A stretch of DNA of 64,000 bases from Streptomyces sp. NRRL S-340 (GTDB lineage: Bacteria; Actinomycetota; Actinomycetes; Streptomycetales; Streptomycetaceae): NCBI RefSeq assembly GCF_000720185.1, contig NZ_JOIY01000002.1, positions 164,674-228,673 on the forward strand, written 5' to 3'. This document shows, piece by piece, positions 48,501-55,735 of this stretch. A program made the position numbers and the translations under genes. The first letter of the stretch is position 1. Every line of letters begins with the position of its first letter. The notes beneath the pieces were generated by a model. The model did not search any database. It was not told where the DNA came from and worked only from the letters and a program-made list of their open reading frames with translations.

Positions 48501-48722
48501 CCGCCCTGCCGTGAAGGGGCGGGACGGTGGGGTGAGGGACTCAGGCGGCACGGTGACCGGTTCGGGCCCTACGGCGACGGGTCGGGGCGGCGTGGCGACG
48601 GACTCGGGCCGAACGGTGACGGGCTCGGACGCCCCTGGGCCGGGTTCAGGCCGCACGGTGACGGATTCAGGCCGCACGGGAAGCCCCCCGGCCGTCGCCG
48701 CCCTGGACCGTCCGCCGGGCAC
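45570..48722 (-). CDS. Large ATP-binding LuxR-family (LAL) regulator
   Basis: 1050 residues as called. AAA ATPase: Walker A GEAGIGKTAL near 182, Walker B VLVLVDDLQWVDSSSAA near 281; long TPR-like middle; C-terminal LuxR HTH with LTAQELRIARLAADGLTNKE near 988. The first 150 residues are not part of the fold: seven degenerate heptads of the type RPESVTV (DNA 48528-48674) then GERGARGERD-type repeats. The GTG at 48722 overlaps the AraC gene by 56 nt; no start has a strong Shine-Dalgarno, so translation may begin later. Typical LALs are about 900-950 residues. Confidence 0.85.
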   Translation of the reverse strand: MPGGRSRAATAGGLPVRPESVTVRPEPGPGASEPVTVRPESVATPPRPVAVGPEPVTVPPESLTPPSRPFTAGRPGPVAVPPGQVAVRPEPAGTGPAPRRGPAPSSRGSGASGEQGTHGEPDAPGERGARGERDAAGPPGGSGPREDRVALAGRGPEQELLRRVLREARSGSGGTGTLLQGEAGIGKTALLDWAHAEARALGFTVLRAVGSEAEAGVTFGALHQLLWPLTDRMRALPEPQRRALAFALGEGAEPARGGFLVGAAVLALLAGEARMRPVLVLVDDLQWVDSSSAAVFAFLQRRTGEVPLAFVGAGRPEGPAAEGRPGTVVGLTALGGEDARTLLRARHPHLSVTTADRILREAAGNPLALVELPVHLHPDQARGVMPLPRRFPLGGRLERLFAPRLDRLSGEAARVLLHAALGGTAAMWAIPAWPAGLAPDRADEVLDEIESSGLARLEPDGRLTFRHPLVRGAVVARASGPQRRAAHRALAAALPYDDPRRLGHEADATLLPDDDLAGRLQEAGRRLALRGGDAEGALLLHRAAVLSTDAQARARRLTWAAAMAARGGRLPYAAKLVEELRRAPVPADSAPLHAYAVVYVDQSHHVDFASSFTLLPQALDALARTGAGAGPFDDLAEQVYFKLLLASVYTGDPRGWAVLRAHRHQVSPLADLCRRAWSDPARTAHGAGAELRATARTMSQEQQAGAAWLLLWTATALDMADASLWRRFLGQHAYATQGSIAKAGVHQDYLRGEWDRAEVCLREAEAADALGYHCNALLFRNHYASFLAGRGDEEGLLAVEEAIRPPAARARMTFVEDHLTHLRALAALAHGRDEEAYSALAALTPPGVLPAALPWFHLPFFDFVEAALRTGRTAEARAHVAAGGAARMEDISPHHAFLLAAARALAAADEDADALYEAAYAVPGAEQWAFELARLRLAHGAWLRDRRRPRAGEVLEQALDTFRALGARPWAERTERELRAARTRTEGPASLTAQELRIARLAADGLTNKEIGTRLGLSPRTVGGHLAKTFPKLGIASRAALARALEGTGA

Positions 48723-48861
48723 GCGGCCCCACGTCGGCGCGCGGCACCCGCTCGGCGCGCGGCGCCCGCTCGGGGCGCGGCACTCCCTCGGCGTACGGTG
48801 CCCGCTCGGCGTACGGAACTCCCTCGGGGTGCGGCACCAGCTCGGGGTGCGGCACCAGCTC
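48528..48861. repeat. Coding repeat block at the AraC/LAL junction
   Basis: Two adjacent arrays: 21-bp units (48528-48674) encoding seven heptads at the N-terminus of the LAL protein, and 18-bp units (48736-48861) encoding seven hexads (ELVPHP, EGVPYA, ERAPRA type) at the C-terminus of the AraC protein. Confidence 0.75.
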
Positions 48862-49887
48862 GGCGGGGTGCGGCAGCCGTTCGGCCGCGGCTTCCCGGGC
48901 CTGGTCGCCGTCCCGGCCGTACGGGTCCTGCGGGGGCGTGCCCGAGGTCGCGAGCCGGCGCCATTCGCTGGGCGTGTGCCCGTACATCCCGCGGAAGACC
49001 CGGCTGAAGTGGGCGGGGTTCACGAAACCCCAGCGGTGCGCGACCGCGGCGACGGCGGGCGCGGCCCGCCCGCCGCGTGCCAGTTCGCGCGCGCACTCCT
49101 GCAACCGGCGCCGCTGGATGAGCCGGGCCACGGTGACCCTCTCGTCCTCGAACAGCCGGTGCAGGTACCGCACGGAGATGTGGTGGGCGGCGGCCACGGT
49201 CTCCGGCGTCAGACCGGGATCCTCCAGATGACGGTCGATGTGGTGGCGGATGCGCAGCACCAGCTCCTCGCGTCCGGTTCCGGCGCCGCCGAAGGGGCGG
49301 CGTTCGGCGGCGAGGGTGCCGAAGAGGTCCACGACGGTGGCCGCGAGCCGCGCCCCGACGGCCGGTGCGTAGGAGTGGGCCGAGCCGAGCAGCCGGGTGA
49401 GGAAGGGGCTGAGGACGGCACCGATCCCGTCGGTGGGCGCGACGGCCGTCACCGCGAGCCCGCGCAGTTCCCCGTCCGAGACGTTCAGTTCCCGGCGGGG
49501 CAGGTGGAGGATGTGGCAGGCGAACCGCGCGGGGAAGTCCAGGGTGTACGGCCGTGAGGTGTCGTGGACCAGGAGGTCCCCGGCGCCCGCGACGGCGTGC
49601 CGGCCGTCCTGGAGCAGGGTCGCCGTACCCGCGGTCAGGACGAGGACCCCCACGGTGGCCTCGTCCGCCGTCCGCTGGTGCGCCGCCGTCCGGCTGATCC
49701 GCTGGGCGTCGGACTCCAGGGTGCAAAAGCGCAGGCGGCCGAGGCGGCCGCTGGTGATCCGGCCGGTGAGGGGGCGGCTGCCGCGGGGTGTCACGGCCAC
49801 GGGGAGCAGGGCCGAGCCCAGCGCGGCCCGCCAGCGGTCGAGCCGGTCCCGGCCGGGCACCGCGTCCGTCGACGGGGCAAGCTCCAC
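48667..49887 (-). CDS. AraC-family transcriptional regulator with repetitive C-terminal tail
   Basis: 406 residues: AraC_binding_2-like sensor (about 15-200), double HTH (about 225-320; VAAAHHISVRYLHRLFEDE and WGFVNPAHFSRVFRGMYGHT), then an 80-residue tail of proline-rich hexads that no AraC fold needs. GTG 49887 is fixed by AGGAGGAG six nt upstream. The long open frame further upstream is not coding. Its stop lies inside the start of the LAL gene (56-nt overlap). Paralogue of the AraC gene at 44175-45161. A hairpin with A/T runs precedes the ribosome binding site. Confidence 0.86.
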   Translation of the reverse strand: MELAPSTDAVPGRDRLDRWRAALGSALLPVAVTPRGSRPLTGRITSGRLGRLRFCTLESDAQRISRTAAHQRTADEATVGVLVLTAGTATLLQDGRHAVAGAGDLLVHDTSRPYTLDFPARFACHILHLPRRELNVSDGELRGLAVTAVAPTDGIGAVLSPFLTRLLGSAHSYAPAVGARLAATVVDLFGTLAAERRPFGGAGTGREELVLRIRHHIDRHLEDPGLTPETVAAAHHISVRYLHRLFEDERVTVARLIQRRRLQECARELARGGRAAPAVAAVAHRWGFVNPAHFSRVFRGMYGHTPSEWRRLATSGTPPQDPYGRDGDQAREAAAERLPHPAELVPHPELVPHPEGVPYAERAPYAEGVPRPERAPRAERVPRADVGPRARRTVQGGDGRGASRAA

Positions 49888-49906
49888 CTGGTTCTCCTCC
49901 TCTTTT

Positions 49907-49924
49907 TTTCTCCGACAGGAGAAA
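49907..49924 (-). promoter_or_regulatory. Hairpin with A-run in the leader of the AraC gene
   Basis: Minus strand reads TTTCTCC-TGTC-GGAGAAA followed by more A residues and the Shine-Dalgarno. A 7-bp stem with an A-run is rare in this GC-rich context. It could be an operator or an mRNA structure controlling translation. Confidence 0.4.
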
Positions 49925-50168
49925 TCAACCAGCCCGGCAGGCCCCTGACCAGGCACTCTCCAGGCAGAAAACGCGGCACCGGACACAAGGGCACACCCCG
50001 TTCCCGCCGTGCCGGTGCGCGTCCGTGCGCGCAGGGAACAGCGCTGTGCGCGCACGGAAGGAAACGGTCGCCGCGGCACACGTATCGTGAGGACCGCGTC
50101 TCCCCGGGGAGCGATGTCCCGGCGGGCACCGGGGTGTGCGGTCGTCCGGGGCGTGTGCCGGAGTCGGT

Positions 50169-52481
50169 TCAGATGGGGTGCCACAGGTCGGGGTCGGCGA
50201 GCCGGGAGCGGGCCACGGCGACCCGCTCCGGGTCGGCGCCCGCGCCGAGCGCGACGCACCGCTCGAAAGCCTCGTGCGCCTCGGCGGTCCTGCCTGCGGC
50301 GAGGAGGGCGTCGCCGAGCATGACGAGGTAGCGGCTCTCCAGGGCGGTGTTGCCGTCCGCGTGACAGAGTTCGACCGATTCCCGCAGGTTCTCCACCGCT
50401 TCGTCCCAGCGCCCCAGGCGGCTGTGACTGATGCCCAGCCCGGCCAGCGCGTTGACGCGTGCGAAGGCGGCGATGTGGGGTTCGACGCGCTCGCCGGCCG
50501 CGTCCAGCCGGGCCAGGACCTGCCGGCTGGCCTTGATCGCCTCCTCGTGGCGCTCGGTCGCCCGCAGTACCGACGCACGGCCGAGCAGGGCCTGGAGCAT
50601 GCCGTGCACGTCCCCGGCGGCGTCGAAGTGGGCGACGGCCCGGGCGTTGTGCCCGGCGACCTTGTCGTTCTCGCCCATGAGGCGGTGGGCCCAGCCGGCG
50701 TACTGGTGGGCCCATGCCTGCTGGGCGGGGTCACCGGCCCGCCGGGCCGCGTCCAGCGCGCGGGCGCAGTACCGGAGGCTGTCCGCGGGTCTGCCCTCGC
50801 ACAGCAGGAGGGCCCAGGCGTAGTAGTTGAGCTGGGTCGCTTCGACGAGGGGGTCACCGAGCGCCTCGGCGGAGCGCACGGCGGTCCCGTAGACCTCCGG
50901 CCAGTGCCCCCAGAAGATCCACTGGTCGGAGAACCAGTGCAGGGACTCGGCCACCTCGACGACGGTGGCGTGGTCGCCGTCCTGCGCCGCCGCGCGCAGG
51001 GCCGCCAGCCAGTTCGGCGCTTCGGCCTGGAGCCACTCGCGGGCCTTGTCGGCGCTGGACAGGTCCACCGTGCCCCGCCAGGTGGGAGGCGGGGCGCCGT
51101 GGTCGGGTTCGTACCACCGGCCGGCGACGACGGCCGTCTCCAGCAGCCAGCGGAACATCGCCCGGCGGGCCCGCTCGGCGTCCTCGGGGCTCTCCTCCGC
51201 GGTGAGGCGGTCGCGGCCGTACAGGCAGAGCAGGTCGTGGAGCCGGTAGCGGTGCCCGGTGATGCCGAGGAGGCCCGCCTCGACCAGTTCCTCCAGGGTG
51301 TCCTCGGTGTCGTAGAGGTCCTGGCCGGTGAGCCGGGCGGCGCCGGCGGCGCCGACGTCCGGGCCGGGGACCAGGGACAGGCGCCGGAACAGCCGGGCGG
51401 CGGCGGGGGTGAGCTGCCGGTACGACAGGTCGAAGGCGCTCGCCACCCGTACGTCCCCCGCGGCCAGCGCGTCCAGCCGCCGCTCCTCGCGCGCCAGCCG
51501 GTCCGCGAGCCGGCGTACGCTCCAACCGGTGCGTGTCGCCAGCCAGTTGCCCGCCACCCGAAGGGCCAGCGGCAGGTGTTCGCAGAGCCGGGCGACCTCT
51601 GCCAGGGCGTCCGGTTCGGCGCTCGCCCGCTCGGCGCCGACGAGCGCGGTCAGGAAGGCGGCCGACTCGGCGGGCTCGAGCGTCCCGAGCGGCAGCCGGA
51701 CCACGTCGTCCAGACCGGTGAGCATGCGGCGGCTGGTCACCAGGACCAGTGTCCCGCCGGAGCCCGGCAGCAGGGGGCGTACCTGCGCCTCGTCGCGGGC
51801 GTTGTCGAGGACGAGCAGGCAGCGGCGGTCGGCGAGGACCTGCCGGTAGACGGCGGGGTGGGCCTGGGGGCCGGCCTTGGCCAGGTCCCGGTCGGGCACC
51901 CCGAGCGCCTTGAGCACCTGGAGCATCAGCTCGGAGGGGGCGGGCGGGGTGTCGTCGGTCCCCCGCAGGTCCACCATGAGCTGACCGTCTGGGAACCGGT
52001 CGGCCAGCCGGCGGGCGGCGCGCAGGGCGAGGGTCGTCTTGCCCGTGCCGGGCGCCCCGTGGACGGCGACGACGACGGACCGGGTGTGCGCGGCCCCGGC
52101 TCCCCGGCCGGCGTCGCGGTCCGCGGCGCCCTGGTCCTCGGCCGGTCCGGCGAGTGCCTCCAGGCGTGCCAGTTCGCCGGCGCGGCCGACGAAGTCGTCG
52201 ATGCCGCGCGGGAAGGAACGGACACCGACGGGGCTGTACCCGGGAGCACGTCCGTTACGGGCTGCGGCCAGCAGCCGTTCCCGCTCGATGTCGTGGAGGC
52301 CGAGTCCGTCCGCGAGCGCGGCCACCGTCCGCCGTTGCGGCGCGGCCCGCCGTCCGCGTTCCAGGTCCCCGATGCCGCGCACACTGACGCCGGAGGCCTC
52401 CGCCAGCGCTTCGATGGTCAGCGACTTGGTCTGACGCATCTTTCGCAGCAGGGTCCCGAACGCCGCCTCTTGTGCGGACAC
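50169..52481 (-). CDS. XRE-type HTH / NB-ARC / TPR regulator (AfsR-like STAND ATPase)
   Basis: 770 residues with the same order as the protein at 41817-44069: XRE HTH (ALAEASGVSVRGIGDLERGR near 25-44), NB-ARC with P-loop GAPGTGKTTL near 142, Walker B CLLVLDNARDEAQVRPLLP, TSRRML sensor and CEHLPLAL, then helical TPR-like repeats from about 430 on. GTG 52481 follows AAAGGGG by 5 nt. A -10-like TACAAT (52516-52511) upstream sits in an AT-rich patch and gives a plausible promoter. First gene of the leftward regulator block. Confidence 0.86.
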   Translation of the reverse strand: MSAQEAAFGTLLRKMRQTKSLTIEALAEASGVSVRGIGDLERGRRAAPQRRTVAALADGLGLHDIERERLLAAARNGRAPGYSPVGVRSFPRGIDDFVGRAGELARLEALAGPAEDQGAADRDAGRGAGAAHTRSVVVAVHGAPGTGKTTLALRAARRLADRFPDGQLMVDLRGTDDTPPAPSELMLQVLKALGVPDRDLAKAGPQAHPAVYRQVLADRRCLLVLDNARDEAQVRPLLPGSGGTLVLVTSRRMLTGLDDVVRLPLGTLEPAESAAFLTALVGAERASAEPDALAEVARLCEHLPLALRVAGNWLATRTGWSVRRLADRLAREERRLDALAAGDVRVASAFDLSYRQLTPAAARLFRRLSLVPGPDVGAAGAARLTGQDLYDTEDTLEELVEAGLLGITGHRYRLHDLLCLYGRDRLTAEESPEDAERARRAMFRWLLETAVVAGRWYEPDHGAPPPTWRGTVDLSSADKAREWLQAEAPNWLAALRAAAQDGDHATVVEVAESLHWFSDQWIFWGHWPEVYGTAVRSAEALGDPLVEATQLNYYAWALLLCEGRPADSLRYCARALDAARRAGDPAQQAWAHQYAGWAHRLMGENDKVAGHNARAVAHFDAAGDVHGMLQALLGRASVLRATERHEEAIKASRQVLARLDAAGERVEPHIAAFARVNALAGLGISHSRLGRWDEAVENLRESVELCHADGNTALESRYLVMLGDALLAAGRTAEAHEAFERCVALGAGADPERVAVARSRLADPDLWHPI

Positions 52482-52710
52482 GTCCGCCCCTTTCACCTTG
52501 GATATTGAAGATTGTAATAGGTCGGTGGATCTGCTGGTCACAGGGCCGATGAAGGGGTGCGCTGCGCGGTCCGGGCGGTTCACATCCTCCGGCCGCGGGC
52601 CGGCCCGCCGGTGTACCGGCGCCGCGGCCGGGAGGGCGCACACCGCGCCCCCCGTCACGAGGAAGGCGCCCCTGGCCGAGAGCGGGGCGGGGCCTCCCCG
52701 TACGCCGGCG

Positions 52711-53103
52711 GTGCGTGCGCTGGGGGGTGCGGCGGCCCTCCTCGATGCGTCCGCCCGGCCCCTGGTCCCCCGCCTGGCACAACTCCTCACCGCCCCCGAG
52801 AAGGCTCCCGCCGCGGTCCTCGCCCTGCTCGCCGTCACCGGCGCCGTCGGCCTCGGCCGGCTCGCCGAGGCCGCCCTCCGCGCCGCCGAGACCGGAGAGG
52901 ACGCCGCCGGCGCCTGGGAGGCCGTGCAGGCCCTCGGCGCCGCCGCCCTGAGCGCCCGGCAGCGACCGCGCCTCACCAGGATCGGCGAGGAGGGACCGGC
53001 GCCTCGTCCGCTCAGGACCCTCGGCCGGCCTCATCCGCGAGGCCGAACGGCTGCCCGCCGTCGTGACCGCCCCGGGATCCCGGGGCCGGGGCGGGCGGAC
53101 TGA
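52711..53103 (+). CDS. Hypothetical protein, doubtful
   Basis: About 130 residues. The middle is helix-forming (LLDASARPLVPRLAQLLTAP and GLGRLAEAALRAAETGEDAA) and uses codons like a real gene; the last 35 residues turn arginine/proline-rich. Shifting forward by one base near 52990 gives a more protein-like end (RLVRSGPSAGLIREAERLPA), so a frameshift is possible. The start is uncertain: a longer frame opens at 52498 but covers the promoter of the divergent regulator. No family recognised. Confidence 0.3.
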   Translation: MRALGGAAALLDASARPLVPRLAQLLTAPEKAPAAVLALLAVTGAVGLGRLAEAALRAAETGEDAAGAWEAVQALGAAALSARQRPRLTRIGEEGPAPRPLRTLGRPHPRGRTAARRRDRPGIPGPGRAD

Positions 53104-53148
53104 CCCCCGGACACCGCCCCGGCGGCACCCGTCACGGACGGTCGTCGT

Positions 53149-53637
53149 TCATCGCGGAGGGATGCGGAACTCGAATTCGGGACGGTCCCAGGGCACGGCG
53201 GGCGGGTTCGCGAGCGCGGTCCCGGTCCGCACGGCGCCGACGCGGTGGTAGAAGTCCGCGGCGGGCAGGTGGGACACGACCTTGACCCGGTCGATCCCGG
53301 CGGCACGGGCCTCGCCCTGCATGTGCGCGACGAGCAGTCGCCCGATTCCCCGTCCTTGCGCGTCGTCGGCGACGAAGAGCAGATCGAGTTCCGGCGGAGC
53401 GAGGACGAGCGAGTAGAACCCGAGGACCCGGCCTCCGGGCCCGTCGGCGCCGACCGCTGCGAAGGCCCGGTGGGCCTCGATGTAGTCGGGGCCCACCCGG
53501 TAGCCCGCGACTGCCGCCGCGTACTCACCCCGGTAGGCACCCGAGCCGCGCACGATGCGCGTGAGCCGTCTGGCGTCCCCCGCGACGGCCCTGCGTATAG
53601 TGACCGGCGGGCTGACCGGGGACGTGCGTGAGCTCAT
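53149..53637 (-). CDS. GNAT family N-acetyltransferase
   Basis: 162 residues with the acetyl-CoA motif DDAQGRGIGRLLVAHMQGEA near 95-114 and the HLPAADFYHRVGAVR segment near 128 typical of GNAT domains. ATG 53637 begins MSSRTSPVSPPVTIRRA; the frame remains open far upstream through a non-coding region. Convergent with the doubtful ORF and divergent from the RNase J gene. Substrate unknown. Confidence 0.83.
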   Translation of the reverse strand: MSSRTSPVSPPVTIRRAVAGDARRLTRIVRGSGAYRGEYAAAVAGYRVGPDYIEAHRAFAAVGADGPGGRVLGFYSLVLAPPELDLLFVADDAQGRGIGRLLVAHMQGEARAAGIDRVKVVSHLPAADFYHRVGAVRTGTALANPPAVPWDRPEFEFRIPPR

Positions 53638-53889
53638 CGGGAGAGTAAACCAGACCGGCGCCGGTGTCCGGCGTGCCGCCGGGCCGGCCAGGGCGCCCCT
53701 CGCCGGGCACCGCGCGGACGAAGGCGACCGGGGCCGCCGTACCCGGACGGTCCCGGAGCCGGGGGCCGGCGGACGCGGCACCCCCCGTTGCCGGGGAGCG
53801 TGGTCCGCGAAGGAGGCGGCACCCCGGAAAAGAGACCACGCGGACAGCGGATCACACAGGCGATGGATCACCCCGCCCCCCTCTGCGGG

Positions 53890-53895
53890 TACCGT
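53890..53895 (+). promoter_or_regulatory. Possible -10 box for leaderless RNase J mRNA
   Basis: TACCGT ends six nt before ATG 53902. No standard Shine-Dalgarno is present; AGGG at 53897-53900 is too close to the ATG. -35 not clear. Confidence 0.35.
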
Positions 53896-53901
53896 CAGGG
53901 T

Positions 53902-55587
53902 ATGAGTCATCCCCACCCCGACCTCAAAGCCGCCCCGCCCCTTCCCGACGGAGGGCTGAGGGTCATCGCCCTGGGCGGCCTCGGTGAGATCGGCCGCAAC
54001 ATGACCGTCTTCGAGTACGCGGGCAAGCTGCTCATCGTGGACTGCGGCGTGCTGTTCCCCGAGGAGACCCAGCCCGGTGTGGACGTCATCCTGCCGGACT
54101 TCACCTCCATCCGGGACCGGCTGGACGATGTCGTCGCCGTGGTGCTCACCCACGGTCACGAGGACCACATCGGCGGCGTGCCCTACCTGCTGCGGGAGCG
54201 GTCCGACATCCCGGTCGTCGGCTCCAAGCTGACCCTGGCGTTCCTGGAGGCCAAGCTCAAGGAACACGGCATCCGACCGCGCCCGGTGCGGGTGCGGGAG
54301 GGCGACCGGCGCGGCTTCGGGCCCTTCGACTGCGAGTTCGTGGCGGTCAACCACTCCATCCCCGACAGCCTCGCGGTCGCGATCCGGACCGGCGCCGGGA
54401 CGGTGCTGCACACCGGCGACTTCAAGATGGACCAGTTCCCTCTGGACGACCGCATCACCGACCTGCGCGCCTTCGCCCGCCTCGGCGAGGAGGGCGTGGA
54501 CCTGTTCCTGACCGACTCCACCAACGCCGAAGTGCCCGGCTTCACCACGTCCGAGCGTGAGCTGAACCCGGCGATCGAGCAGGTGATGCGCACCGCGCCG
54601 CGCCGGGTCATCGTGTCCAGCTTCGCCAGCCACGTCCACCGCATCCAGCAGGTCCTGGACGCCGCCCACCAGCACGGCCGCAAGGTCGCCTTCGTCGGCC
54701 GGTCGATGGTCCGCAACATGGGCATCGCCCGTGAACTGGGCTACCTGAAGGTCCCCTCCGGTCTGGTGGTGAGCACCAAGGAGCTGGAGAAGCTCCCGGA
54801 CCACAAGGTCACCCTGGTGTGCACCGGCTCCCAGGGCGAACCGATGGCCGCGCTGTCCCGGATGGCCAACCGCGACCACATGATCCGCATCGGCAAGGGC
54901 GACACCGTCCTGCTCGCCAGCTCCCTCATCCCCGGCAACGAGAACGCCATCTACCGGGTGATCAACGGACTCACCCGGTGGGGCGCCCACGTGGTCCACA
55001 AGGGCAACGCCAAGGTGCACGTCTCCGGGCACGCCAGCGCCGGCGAACTCGTCTACTGCTACAACATCGTCAAGCCGCGCAACGTCATGCCCGTGCACGG
55101 CGAATGGCGCCACCTGCGGGCCAACGGCGACCTCGCCATCCGTACCGGCGTCGACCCGGACCGGGTCGTGATCGCCGAGGACGGCGTCGTCGTCGACCTC
55201 GTCGACGGACGCGCGTCCATCACCGGCAAGGTCCCGGCCGGCAACGTCTACGTGGACGGCATGGAGGTCGGCGGCGCCACCGAGGCCTCCCTCAAGGACC
55301 GCCTCACCCTCGCCGCCGAGGGCGTGGTCACGGTGGTGGCGATCGTCGACGCGGACACCGGTGCCCTCGCCGAGGCCCCCGACTTCCTGGCCCGCGGTTT
55401 CGTCCACGACGAGGCCACCTTCGAGCCGGTCGTCCCGGTCATCGAGAAGACCCTGGCCACCGCGGCCGAGGAGGGCGTCGGGGACGCCCGACAGCTCGAA
55501 CAGCTCATCGCCCGCGCCGTGGCGAACTGGGCGTTCCGCACCTACCGCCGCAAGCCCCTCATCATCCCCGTCATCATCGACGCCTGA
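53902..55587 (+). CDS. rnj: Ribonuclease J
   Basis: 561-residue metallo-beta-lactamase/beta-CASP nuclease with endonuclease and 5'-exonuclease activity in RNA decay and processing. Metal site LTHGHEDHIGG near 79-89, DSTNAEVPG near 204, beta-CASP motif SFASHVHRIQQ near 240, CTGSQGEPMAALSRMANRDH near 318 and motif VSGHASAGEL near 382. Length equals that of Streptomyces RNase J. In Streptomyces the housekeeping gene follows dapA; here the neighbours are a GNAT gene and an ABC exporter, so this may be a second copy. Confidence 0.93.
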   Translation: MSHPHPDLKAAPPLPDGGLRVIALGGLGEIGRNMTVFEYAGKLLIVDCGVLFPEETQPGVDVILPDFTSIRDRLDDVVAVVLTHGHEDHIGGVPYLLRERSDIPVVGSKLTLAFLEAKLKEHGIRPRPVRVREGDRRGFGPFDCEFVAVNHSIPDSLAVAIRTGAGTVLHTGDFKMDQFPLDDRITDLRAFARLGEEGVDLFLTDSTNAEVPGFTTSERELNPAIEQVMRTAPRRVIVSSFASHVHRIQQVLDAAHQHGRKVAFVGRSMVRNMGIARELGYLKVPSGLVVSTKELEKLPDHKVTLVCTGSQGEPMAALSRMANRDHMIRIGKGDTVLLASSLIPGNENAIYRVINGLTRWGAHVVHKGNAKVHVSGHASAGELVYCYNIVKPRNVMPVHGEWRHLRANGDLAIRTGVDPDRVVIAEDGVVVDLVDGRASITGKVPAGNVYVDGMEVGGATEASLKDRLTLAAEGVVTVVAIVDADTGALAEAPDFLARGFVHDEATFEPVVPVIEKTLATAAEEGVGDARQLEQLIARAVANWAFRTYRRKPLIIPVIIDA

Positions 55588-55608
55588 GACACGGCCCCGG
55601 GAGCGGCC

Positions 55609-55633
55609 GGGGCGGCGCGTCAGCCGCCGCCCC
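55609..55633. terminator. Hairpin between rnj and the ABC exporter
   Basis: GGGGCGGCG (55609-55617), 7-nt loop, CGCCGCCCC (55625-55633): 9-bp stem 21 nt after the rnj stop, between convergent genes. Confidence 0.5.
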
Positions 55634-55735
55634 TCGCCGCCCCCGGGCCGGCTGGGTTCCAGGACGGCCCGGACGACGAGGGCCACCAGGACGACGACGG
55701 CGCCCGCCCTCCGGAGCGTCCGGGAACCGGTGCGC

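Noticed and set aside
45486..49007. Plus-strand frame of over 1100 codons opposite the LAL regulator
   Set aside because: Shadow frame with no recognisable domain; the minus strand has the Walker and LuxR motifs.
41817..52481. NB-ARC/TPR proteins as NLR-type antiphage defence genes
   Set aside because: The N-terminal domain is a DNA-binding XRE HTH, with no nuclease, TIR, protease or pore-forming effector; neighbours are transcription regulators, so regulation is the better reading.
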